Shown here in pieces: positions 1 through 6,161 of a stretch of DNA of 14,574 nucleotides (position 1 is its first letter; each line of letters opens with the position of its first letter). A program made the position numbers and the translations under genes. The stretch is from positions 1 to 14,574 of the forward strand of contig CAYGZQ010000084.1 of NCBI GenBank assembly GCA_964354375.1, in the 5' to 3' direction. The notes beneath the pieces were generated by a model that saw nothing but the letters and a program-made list of their open reading frames with translations, did no database searches and was not told where the DNA came from. This DNA comes from CAYGZQ01 sp964354375 [NCBI: uncultured Planctomycetota bacterium] (GTDB lineage Bacteria > JAJVIF01 > JAPKYR01).

Positions 1-217
1 GGTGGTCTTCGTAGGTGAGGCGCAGCTTGTCGAGATCGGATTTCTCCTCCTCGATCTTCCGGTAGTTGCCCGCGATCTCGTCGCGACGCTCGTCCAGCTT
101 GCCCAGGATGGGTTTCCAGGCATACCTGGCCATCAGCCAGAGAAAAATCGCGAAGCCGATAATGTTCGTGGCTATCTGTGCAGGATCGATGCCCAGGGTT
201 TCAGCGATGCTTCCCAT
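1..217 (-). CDS. atpF: ATP synthase F0 subunit b, N-terminal part (cut by window edge)
   Basis: Subunit b forms the peripheral stalk that holds the F1 head against the F0 membrane sector. Only the first 72 codons are visible. They begin MGSIAETLGID, followed by one membrane helix at about residues 15-32 (NIIGFAIFLWLMARYAW). A strongly charged helix then starts with KPILGKLDERRDEI, the classic transition of bacterial b subunits (the W-K-P-I motif and the start of the coiled coil). The ATG at 217 has a GGAGGA Shine-Dalgarno centred near 228. It follows atpE with a 33-bp gap, in the standard order a-c-b. The C-terminal part and the remaining F1 genes presumably continue left of the window. Confidence 0.93.
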   Translation of the reverse strand, partial: MGSIAETLGIDPAQIATNIIGFAIFLWLMARYAWKPILGKLDERRDEIAGNYRKIEEEKSDLDKLRLTYEDH

Positions 218-250
218 TCAGGTCGTCCTCCGTTCAGGTCACGATTTGTC

Positions 251-523
251 CTATCCTCCACCGCCGACTGCCTTGGCGGCTTCGATTGTGGCGGTGAGAG
301 CGGGCTGGCCCGCGAAGAATGCCACCAGCGCGTAGATCGTCAGGGCCTCGATAAGCGCGCAGCCGATTACGAACGTCAGGAAAAGTTTCCCGGACGCTTC
401 CGGCTGGCGGCCGATCGCGTTCATCGCACCTTCCACCGCTCTGCCCAGGCCCAGCGCGCTTCCCAGAGCGGCTATGCCTAGTGCCAGCGGGAGTGCGAAG
501 CCGATACCGAAACTAAGGTCCAT
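251..523 (-). CDS. atpE: ATP synthase F0 subunit c (proteolipid ring subunit)
   Basis: This 90-residue protein is the hairpin that oligomerises into the ion-translocating c-ring. Helix 1 carries the small-residue packing pattern GSALGLG (residues 21-27). The polar loop is RQPEA (39-43). Helix 2 contains the ion-binding carboxylate E59 in ALIEALTIYAL. Aligned through RQPEA to Na+-type c subunits, the position of the Na+-liganding Gln is L26, and the residues after the Glu are A60-L61 rather than Ser-Thr. This argues for proton coupling; that is an inference from family knowledge. The start is supported by a strong AAGGAGGAT ribosome binding site seven to eight bases before the ATG. The C-terminus ends in a short glycine run. 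It lies 57 bp downstream of atpB and 33 bp upstream of atpF. Confidence 0.96.
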   Translation of the reverse strand: MDLSFGIGFALPLALGIAALGSALGLGRAVEGAMNAIGRQPEASGKLFLTFVIGCALIEALTIYALVAFFAGQPALTATIEAAKAVGGGG

Positions 524-580
524 TCGAGTTATCCTCCTTGTATGACATTGTCTTTCTGTTCAAGATTCCTCGGCGAATCC

Positions 581-1423
581 CTAGTGCTCCTCCTTGTGAG
601 GACTGAGGAGCAGGAGATACACAGTCGTAAGCAGAGCGAAAACCAGTGCCTGGATGAAGCTCGAAAGCAGGATGATGGGGTAGACCATGATCTGCAGCGG
701 GATGAGATAGCGTGCGGCGAGCATCACAAAGACCGCCAGCAGGACGTCCTCGCCGGTGATGTTTCCGAAGAGACGCAGGGACAGGCTCACAGGCTTTGCT
801 AGCTCTCCTATCACGTGCAGCACGAGCATGAGGGGCGCCAGAATGAACTCGACGATGTGGGGCTTTTCGGAGATGCCCGCGAAGTGCTTGAGGTAGCCCA
901 GCAGTCCCAGGGCTCTGATGCCATGCACCTGGACCGTGAGGAAGACGCAGATGGCCATCGAAGCGGTCACGTTCAGACTGCTCGACGGCGAATGCCCGAA
1001 AATCGGAATTACGCCCGCAAGATTCATGACAATGATGTAAATGAAAAGCGTGCCGACCAGAGGCACGTAGGTTCGGCCTTCCGGGCCGAGGACATCCTGG
1101 ACGAAGCGGTCGAGAGTATCGAAGAGCAGCTCGACGAAACTCTGGGATCGTCCGGGTATCTTCTTCATCCTGGCGGCGAACCGGGCAAAGATGAAAACCA
1201 GGATGAGCATTATCGCCCAGCTATAGATGATGTTCACCCAGTTGGAGAGGAAATCTGCGACGGGCAGGTTGTGGGCGACATTGCCGAAGTAATTGGAGAG
1301 GATTGCGACGATGTTCGTGAGGTGCGGGGCGCTCTCGGTTGCCCCGCCCCCACCTGCAGCATGCTCGGATGCGGCCGACGCGATCTCGTGTCCCTGGAGG
1401 ATGACTGCGTAGAGCAGGCTCAA
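581..1423 (-). CDS. atpB: ATP synthase F0 subunit a, TTG start
   Basis: Subunit a forms the proton half-channels facing the c-ring. The 280-residue product has several hydrophobic helices. The signature PVSLSLRLFGN contains the essential arginine at R217. A conserved glutamine follows in the last helix (Q258 in SFIQALVFALL). The start is read as TTG at 1421-1423: it overlaps the atpI stop as TTGA, is preceded by GGGAGGAT at optimal spacing, and gives a normal family length. Translational coupling to atpI is therefore likely. The N-terminus has a His/Ala/Gly-rich stretch (residues 21-35) before the first helix, possibly periplasmic. The C-terminus ends SPHKEEH. Confidence 0.95.
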   Translation of the reverse strand: MSLLYAVILQGHEIASAASEHAAGGGGATESAPHLTNIVAILSNYFGNVAHNLPVADFLSNWVNIIYSWAIMLILVFIFARFAARMKKIPGRSQSFVELLFDTLDRFVQDVLGPEGRTYVPLVGTLFIYIIVMNLAGVIPIFGHSPSSSLNVTASMAICVFLTVQVHGIRALGLLGYLKHFAGISEKPHIVEFILAPLMLVLHVIGELAKPVSLSLRLFGNITGEDVLLAVFVMLAARYLIPLQIMVYPIILLSSFIQALVFALLTTVYLLLLSPHKEEH

Positions 1424-1815
1424 GGAGTATCCTCCCTCTTAGTGACGAATTCCCCGGCACCGGCGATGATCGCGAGTATGGACATGGTCGCCAGGAAAAG
1501 CGTAAAACCGATTGCGAAGCCCACTGGATCGAGCCAATGGCGCCAGAACGCGAGCACGAGCATCCCGTAGACTATGGGGAGCTTGATGAAGAGGGTGGCC
1601 GCTGCGAGTACGGGGCTGCGTTTGACGGGATCGAGGATCGCTCTCGCCAGCAGGGCGATCAGCCAGGTGTTGAAAATGCCGAAAAGTCCGCCGACCAGAA
1701 TGCCCAGGGCAAGATTCAGACCCCAGGTTCCGGCGGCACAGAGGAACGCGCAACCCGTGATCACGGCGCTCACAGGGTAGATTCTCGAGAGTATGGACAG
1801 TTCCAGACGGCTCAT
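1420..1815 (-). CDS. atpI: AtpI-like ATP synthase accessory membrane protein
   Basis: This 131-residue protein has four predicted membrane segments (about residues 12-28, 31-55, 69-88 and 97-117). It sits directly upstream of atpB, where the poorly conserved UncI/AtpI family is normally encoded. AtpI proteins are small assembly factors implicated in c-ring assembly and, with AtpZ, in Mg2+/Ca2+ supply. No catalytic motif is expected. Assignment rests on size, topology and position more than on sequence motifs. The ATG at 1815 is preceded by AAGGGAGAGGAA. The stop overlaps the atpB start by 4 bp. Confidence 0.8.
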   Translation of the reverse strand: MSRLELSILSRIYPVSAVITGCAFLCAAGTWGLNLALGILVGGLFGIFNTWLIALLARAILDPVKRSPVLAAATLFIKLPIVYGMLVLAFWRHWLDPVGFAIGFTLFLATMSILAIIAGAGEFVTKREDTP

Positions 1816-1854
1816 TTCCTCTCCCTTGCCGGCATGCAGAGTACGGGGACAGCG

Positions 1855-2169
1855 CTATTTCGTTTGCCAGATATCATCTTTCTCAGTCTTTTCTCCGTAG
1901 ACCTTTCTGCTCAGCCTGTGGACCTCGCGGATGGCCTGCACGAGTCCCAGCAGCATGGTGATAATGGGAACCCAGAAGGGCCATACGAGGTATTTCACTG
2001 TCAGATATCCGAGCAGGAATCCGACGATGGGGTAGACGATCAGGATGGTCGGGGTCGCGTACAGCGCGCCTTCCCTGATCAGTTCCCCCGGTCTCTTCTT
2101 CCTCCCTTTCGAGCTGAGAAGTCCATCGGGAACCGAATCTCGGTCATTATTTCGCTCATCCTTCCTCAT
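1855..2169 (-). CDS. atpZ: AtpZ/AtpI-family small membrane protein
   Basis: This 104-residue protein has a charged N-terminal tail (about 38 residues), then two hydrophobic helices (about residues 40-59 and 63-80) split by a short turn. A basic/acidic C-terminal tail follows (REVHRLSRKVYGEKTEK). This two-helix layout directly upstream of atpI matches AtpZ, a companion of AtpI in F-ATPase operons. The ATG at 2169 lies inside the end of the PII-like gene (14-bp overlap), which suggests coupled translation; no strong independent ribosome binding site is visible. Another ATG (2159) overlaps the upstream stop but is in a different frame. The distal charged residues of the start region are weakly conserved in such families, so the exact start is uncertain. 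Confidence 0.78.
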   Translation of the reverse strand: MRKDERNNDRDSVPDGLLSSKGRKKRPGELIREGALYATPTILIVYPIVGFLLGYLTVKYLVWPFWVPIITMLLGLVQAIREVHRLSRKVYGEKTEKDDIWQTK

Positions 2170-2518
2170 TCGACTGTCCCGATACGCTGAAACCTATGAC
2201 TTGGTCCAGTTTTACGGTGAACATTATCCCGGTATCGGGCTTCGTGAAGTCGCCGCACACTTCCTGGGCGGCTTCGACAGCCGCGTCCAGAGTCTCCTTC
2301 GTTCTGATGACGGACAGAATCGTGTGGTTGTAGGCCCGGGTCTCGGGGTCGAAGATGCGCTTAAGGCTCGCTATGACTTCCGTGGAGCCGTAGAGAGTCG
2401 TTCTCCCGACGCCTATGGAGTCGAAAACAGTCGCTCCGGTAACCCCGATCTCGCGGAACTTTCGAATGATGTTTTCGAGGTCTTTGGCTTTGTCCAGTAT
2501 GATGACGAGAAGATACAT
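2156..2518 (-). CDS. PII-like (GlnB-fold) small signalling protein
   Basis: This 120-residue protein has the layout of PII-like ferredoxin-fold trimers. Strand MYLLVIIL is followed by a helix (KDLENIIRKFREIG), then GVTGATVFDSIGVGR, where the regulatory T-loop starts. A second helix/strand pair (NHTILSVIRTKETLDAAVEAAQE) leads to the closing motif PDTGIMFTVKLDQVIGF. PII-like proteins usually bind nucleotides or small ligands and control a neighbouring transporter or enzyme. The Tyr-containing uridylylation loop of true GlnB is not evident. It starts 3 bp after the antiporter stop, with GGAGGAT (inside the antiporter's last codons) as ribosome binding site, so the antiporter is its most likely target; that link is inference. 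Confidence 0.75.
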   Translation of the reverse strand: MYLLVIILDKAKDLENIIRKFREIGVTGATVFDSIGVGRTTLYGSTEVIASLKRIFDPETRAYNHTILSVIRTKETLDAAVEAAQEVCGDFTKPDTGIMFTVKLDQVIGFSVSGQSNEEG

Positions 2519-2521
2519 GTT

Positions 2522-4090
2522 TCATCCTCCCCCGGACGGACCTGTATGAACGGGTCCGCCGGTCCTCGGGAAAACGAATCTCAGAAGTACCGGCGTGACC
2601 AATGTCGTGAACAGAACCATGATAACCATGACCGAGAATATCTGTTTGTCGATGATGCCCGCCGACAGTCCGACCGACGCGACTATGAGTCCGACTTCTC
2701 CGCGGCTCACCATTCCAATACCGACCCGCAGAGATTCAACCGGAGAGAAGCCGCCCATCCTGGCTCCGGCGAGAGAGCCGATGATTTTCCCGACGACGGC
2801 CGCGATGCAGACGACGATCGTGAACCAGAGCATCTCGCCGCCCAGCTCCCTTGCGTTTGCCTCCAGTCCGATGTTGATGAAGAAAATCGGGACGAAGAAA
2901 CCGTAGGTTATTATTCCCAGCTTCTCCGTGATCTCGTGCCGATGGGATGTCTGACCCATGATGACGCCCGCGAGATAAGTCCCGGTGATGGCGGCGACGG
3001 CGCCGATATACTCGGCGGCCCAAGCGAAAAGAAGGCCCAGCCCGATCGCGAACGCGAGCTTCGGCTCGCTCACCGGCATGCGCGACGCCCAGGACAGTAT
3101 TTTCTCGAAGTAGAAGGCGCCGAACAGGTAGAAGATAACGAAAAAGAGAGTCATGCACAGGATGAGAATCGCGATCCCGACAAGACCCGAGACCTGTGCG
3201 TCGAGGCCCATGAGATGCGAGACCCAGTTTGAGAGGACCTCGTACATCTTTGCATGAGAAGTTGTCCCGCCCAGCTTGATTGGGTTAAAGGCAATGACGA
3301 GCGACAGCACGATGATGCCCATCACGTCATCGATGACCGCTGCGCCGAGAATGCAGGTGCCTTCCTTGCTCTTCAGCGCGCCAAGCTCCTTCAGGGTCTG
3401 GGCTGAGATGCTCACGCTGGTGGCGCACAGAATCGCGCCTGTGAAGATCGCCGGGTAAATCCCGAGATGTGGAACCATCAGGACCGCTACGGTTGTGCCG
3501 AACGCGAACGGGACGATGACTCCGCCTGCTGCGGCCATAAAGGCGGCTTTTCCCACCCGCTTCATCATCGCCAGATCGGTCTCCAGGCCCGCCATGAACA
3601 TCAGGAAGAGAACACCGATCTCCGCCAGTATCTTGATGGCTTCCTCGAGGAAGCTCTTTCTGTCGAGCAAAATGGTCTGAAGGCCGCCTGTGGCTGCCTG
3701 GGCGATTTCCTCGCGACCGCTTTCGGATGTCGCACCCAATTCGGGCGCATTGATGACGGCATCATGGGTCCTGTTGACGATTTTCGAGAGTGCTTCCTGC
3801 TCAGACTCCTCGTCGCTCTTATCGTTCCCCGCCGCGCCGGTTGCTCGATCGGCTTTGGCGATTTCCTCGACTGCTGATTGCTGGCGGTCGAAGGCGACAA
3901 TCTGCTCGCGAGACTCAGGGAACATTGGCTGTCTGGCGATGACGATGAGGGTGGGACCGAGCAGAAGCCCTATGAGAATCTCGCCAAGGACGGCGGGCTG
4001 ACCGATCCTGGTCGAGGCCCATCCGGCGGCTTTGGCAGCCAGAAGGACTACGACAAGGAACAGGAAGACTTCAACGTAGTTGTGGAACAT
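2522..4090 (-). CDS. CPA2-family cation/proton antiporter (KefB/NapA type) with long hydrophilic insert
   Basis: This polytopic inner-membrane antiporter is about 522 residues from the ATG at 4090. A longer form could start at the GTG at 4135, adding 15 residues. I prefer 4090 because the first helix begins four residues later and the GTG lies inside a direct repeat, but neither start has a good ribosome binding site. Visible CPA2 features are GQPAVLGEILIGLLLGP in helix 2, the aspartate pair in GAAVIDDVMGI (the NapA/KefB ion-binding site of electrogenic or K+-type members), LETD after helix 3, and GMVSRGEVGLI near the C-terminus. Unusually, about 90 hydrophilic, Glu/Lys/Ser-rich residues separate helices 2 and 3, where most relatives have a short loop. 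First gene of the cluster leading into atpZIBEF. The ion (Na+ or K+) cannot be told. Confidence 0.88.
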   Translation of the reverse strand: MFHNYVEVFLFLVVVLLAAKAAGWASTRIGQPAVLGEILIGLLLGPTLIVIARQPMFPESREQIVAFDRQQSAVEEIAKADRATGAAGNDKSDEESEQEALSKIVNRTHDAVINAPELGATSESGREEIAQAATGGLQTILLDRKSFLEEAIKILAEIGVLFLMFMAGLETDLAMMKRVGKAAFMAAAGGVIVPFAFGTTVAVLMVPHLGIYPAIFTGAILCATSVSISAQTLKELGALKSKEGTCILGAAVIDDVMGIIVLSLVIAFNPIKLGGTTSHAKMYEVLSNWVSHLMGLDAQVSGLVGIAILILCMTLFFVIFYLFGAFYFEKILSWASRMPVSEPKLAFAIGLGLLFAWAAEYIGAVAAITGTYLAGVIMGQTSHRHEITEKLGIITYGFFVPIFFINIGLEANARELGGEMLWFTIVVCIAAVVGKIIGSLAGARMGGFSPVESLRVGIGMVSRGEVGLIVASVGLSAGIIDKQIFSVMVIMVLFTTLVTPVLLRFVFPRTGGPVHTGPSGGG

Positions 4091-4126
4091 CAGAGATGTC
4101 GGTTTCCGCCCTGTGGCGGAATCACG

Positions 4127-4168
4127 CGCGAACACCTCGCGAACACGTGCTCAAACATTAGGTTCGCG
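4127..4168 (-). promoter_or_regulatory. Three CGCGAAC elements upstream of the antiporter (candidate operator)
   Basis: CGCGAACAC occurs twice as a direct repeat at 4127-4135 and 4138-4146 (11-bp period, about one helical turn). Its core appears a third time inverted, as GTTCGCG at 4162-4168. Read in the direction of the antiporter, the inverted copy abuts a possible -10 (TTATAG, 4169-4174) and the direct pair lies in the presumed leader. This arrangement is typical of a repressor site, but no regulator is known here. Confidence 0.4.
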
Positions 4169-4197
4169 CTATAAACCTTATCTTTTTCCATTAAGAA
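4169..4197 (-). promoter_or_regulatory. Possible promoter for antiporter/ATP synthase cluster
   Basis: In the AT-rich gap between the epimerase and antiporter genes, the minus strand reads TTCTTA, 17 bases, TTATAG. Both hexamers are imperfect. An overlapping alternative is TTAAAC, 16 bases, GATAAG. The location fits the only sizeable gap upstream of the cluster. Confidence 0.3.
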
Positions 4198-4220
4198 TGT
4201 TTAAAACCGATTGATGAGCG

Positions 4221-5396
4221 TCAGGCGGCGGGAAAATGGAAACGGTCGTCTTCGCGTTCGCCGGGCTCGATAGGCTGATTTGCGAGGACTCTTTCCAGAA
4301 TGTTGGCGATCCTCCAGGATGCCTTTCCGTCCCCGTACGGATTCCCGGCATGGGACATCCGGGCGTGCAGGTCTTCGTCCTCGATCAATCTGCTCGCCGA
4401 GGCGACGATGCGATCGGTCCTGGTGCCGACCAGCTCCAGGCATCCGGCATCGATCCCCTCCTGTCGCTCGGTCACATCGCGCATCACCAGCACAGGTATA
4501 CCAAGCGACGGAGCTTCCTCCTGGATGCCTCCGGAATCGGTGAGGATCAGGTATGAGCGGCTCATGAGTGCGACGAAATCGAGGTAACCCAGGGGGTCGA
4601 CAACGATCAGGTTTTTCGCTTCCCCCATTTCGGGCATCATCGATTCACGAACGATGGGGTTCAGATGGATGGGGAAAACGAACTTGAAGTCCGGGAACCT
4701 GTCTGCGAGAGCGGCAAGGGCCCTGGCGATCGAGGCAAGGTCTTCGCCCCAGCTTTCGCGACGGTGGGCGGTGATGGTTACGATTTTGCCCGGCTTGAGG
4801 TCCCCAAGGGGCTCGGGCAGGGGATGGTCCTTCGCCTTCTCCACAGCGAACAGGAATGCATCCACCACCGTGTTCCCGGTGACGAAAATCCCTGCCGGGT
4901 CCATGCCCTCGCATAGAAGCGCTTTGCGAGCATTCTCGGTGGGGGCGAAATGGAGCGCGCAGATCGTGTCGATCAGCCGTCGATTCGCCTCCTCCGGGAA
5001 CGGGACATACAGGTTTGGGGTTCTGAGGCCGGCCTCGACGTGTGCAACCTTGAAGCCGTTATAGTAGCTCGACAGGGCGGAGACGAAGGCGGTGGACGTA
5101 TCGCCGTGGACGAGGACCATATCGGGCCGGACCTTGTCGAGGACCGTCGGCAGTTCGGTCAGGACCCTCCCGGCGATCTCCTCGAGGGTCTGCCGCTCGC
5201 GCATGATGTCGAGATCGTATTCGGGCCTGATGCCGAAGAGGTCCAGGACTACATCCAGCATCTGCCGATGCTGAGCGGTCACGCACGATGTGTGTCCAAG
5301 GGATGGTCTCTTTTGAAGCTCGAGCACGACCGGCGCCATCTTGATAGCGTCCGGACGAGTGCCATACACCGACATCACTTGCGGAGTTTTCGCCAT
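4221..5396 (-). CDS. wecB: UDP-N-acetylglucosamine 2-epimerase, non-hydrolysing
   Basis: This cytoplasmic enzyme interconverts UDP-GlcNAc and UDP-ManNAc, a precursor for surface polysaccharides. The 391-residue length is normal. All signature blocks are present in order: YGTRPDAIKMAPVVLEL at the N-terminus (Asp where most have Glu), HGDTST, HVEAGLRT, PFPEEANRRLID, TGNTVVDAF, TAHRRESWG, HLNP, and the UDP-binding stretch LTDSGGIQEEAPSLGIPVLV followed by TERQEGIDAG. Catalytic/binding Asp, Glu, Glu and His of the family are kept. Reading could extend upstream to 5525, but the family N-terminus starts at the ATG at 5396 (MAKTPQVMSV). The ribosome binding site there is weak (GGGAAG about 10 bases upstream). 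No other polysaccharide genes are adjacent, so it is probably a stand-alone transcription unit. Confidence 0.95.
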   Translation of the reverse strand: MAKTPQVMSVYGTRPDAIKMAPVVLELQKRPSLGHTSCVTAQHRQMLDVVLDLFGIRPEYDLDIMRERQTLEEIAGRVLTELPTVLDKVRPDMVLVHGDTSTAFVSALSSYYNGFKVAHVEAGLRTPNLYVPFPEEANRRLIDTICALHFAPTENARKALLCEGMDPAGIFVTGNTVVDAFLFAVEKAKDHPLPEPLGDLKPGKIVTITAHRRESWGEDLASIARALAALADRFPDFKFVFPIHLNPIVRESMMPEMGEAKNLIVVDPLGYLDFVALMSRSYLILTDSGGIQEEAPSLGIPVLVMRDVTERQEGIDAGCLELVGTRTDRIVASASRLIEDEDLHARMSHAGNPYGDGKASWRIANILERVLANQPIEPGEREDDRFHFPAA

Positions 5397-5527
5397 AGTG
5401 CCGTGTCTTCCCACTGGGGAAACGGTACTGATTTTCACCCGAGTGTCAAACGCCGGGGGGCGGCGGGCAAATCGGATTGAAAATGTCGTATACTTTACCC
5501 GAATGCCGGAAGCTCGAGGAGACATCG

Positions 5528-5773
5528 ATGAAATACCAGTACTGCGTGGTTGAGGTGTCCGATGTCGCGTGGCAGGAGATCATGGATTCGGACGAGGAAG
5601 ATGAAGCGAACCAGCACCTGAACCGGTGGGGATCGAGGGGCTGGGAGCTGGTCTGCGTGGTGCCTAAGATGGACAACGGCACGTCGGTGGGCTACGGGAT
5701 CGTGTTCAAGAAGCAGACTCCGCAGGACACCAGACCTGAGCCGTGTCCGAAGAGCGACAAGGGGACAACCTAG
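5528..5773 (+). CDS. DUF4177-like small protein (copy 1)
   Basis: This 81-residue soluble protein has the DUF4177 pattern: N-terminal strand MKYQYCVVEV, a helix ending LNRWGSRGWELVCVVP (the typical LN-x-G-x-x-GWE(L/V) motif), and a final strand GYGIVFKK. The family has no known biochemical role. An acidic run (DSDEEDE, about residues 20-26) sits between strand 1 and the helix, and the C-terminal tail is polar. The ATG at 5528 has GAGGAG six bases upstream; an in-frame extension to 5477 lacks one. A good -10 (TATACT, 5489-5494) lies about 34 bp upstream of the ATG, without a clear -35. It is divergent from the epimerase gene and followed by a second member of the same family. Confidence 0.7.
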   Translation: MKYQYCVVEVSDVAWQEIMDSDEEDEANQHLNRWGSRGWELVCVVPKMDNGTSVGYGIVFKKQTPQDTRPEPCPKSDKGTT

Positions 5774-5832
5774 CCCGCCCGATCTTTGGCCTGAAGGGGA
5801 TCAGGAGCCTTGCAGGTTTGTTCAGATATGCG

Positions 5833-5851
5833 CTCCCGGAAAGACCGGGGG
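5833..5851 (+). other. GC-rich hairpin in the leader of the second DUF4177-like gene
   Basis: CTCCCGG (5833-5839) pairs with CCGGGGG (5845-5851) around the loop AAAGA, with one T.G wobble. It ends seven bases before the GAGGAG ribosome binding site (5858-5863) of the second DUF4177-like gene. No T-run follows, so it is not a simple terminator; it might modulate expression of copy 2 relative to copy 1. Confidence 0.4.
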
Positions 5852-5870
5852 CGAACCGAGGAGATGCGTC

Positions 5871-6086
5871 ATGCAGTATGAGTACAAGATGATAGAGATT
5901 TCGATTCTGCCCCGACGCCTTGAGGGGCTGTCCAACCTGAGAATAACCCCGATTCTGAACAGGCTGAGCAGGGAAGGATGGGAGGTCATGTCTCACGCCT
6001 CGGACAATGTCATGTACTCTTTTCTTCTCAGGCGTCCGGGAGAGCCCAAGATTGAGGATGATCCGGATGACCTTGAGAGCCAATGA
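5871..6086 (+). CDS. DUF4177-like small protein (copy 2)
   Basis: This 71-residue protein has the same architecture as the gene before it. MQYEYKMIEI forms the first strand, a helix runs into ILNRLSREGWEVMSH, and the closing strand is YSFLLRRPG, followed by an acidic tail. The shared pattern is (Q/Y)Y-x-Y/C then LNR-x-S/G-x-x-GWE. The ATG at 5871 follows GAGGAG with seven bases between. It lies 97 bp after copy 1, in the same direction, so probably the same transcript. Sequence divergence between the two copies is large, so this is an old duplication or independent recruitment. Function unknown. Confidence 0.72.
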   Translation: MQYEYKMIEISILPRRLEGLSNLRITPILNRLSREGWEVMSHASDNVMYSFLLRRPGEPKIEDDPDDLESQ

Positions 6087-6161
6087 TCTCACGTGCCGCG
6101 GGGTCAGACTGTCTTCAGCGGTATGAGTCGGAGACAGGGCACAACTGCGGATTCGCGCTTC

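Noticed and set aside
815-1570. A 251-codon open frame on the plus strand opposite atpB/atpI
   Set aside because: It is antisense to well-supported ATP synthase genes, its composition is that of a shadow frame, and it has no recognisable domain.
2045-3232. A 395-codon plus-strand open frame opposite the PII-like and antiporter genes
   Set aside because: The minus-strand genes have clear family motifs; the plus-strand translation is low-complexity, Asp/Arg/Glu-rich antisense sequence.
5477-5494. TTGAAA and TATACT as a promoter pair for the first DUF4177-like gene
   Set aside because: The two hexamers are only six bases apart, so they cannot be a -35/-10 pair; only the TATACT is worth keeping as a possible -10.
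6100-6113. GGGGTCAGACTGTC, a word I associate with some dispersed repeats near REP-type transposases
   Set aside because: It is only 14 bases, with no inverted partner close by and no transposase in the window; too short to call a repeat.
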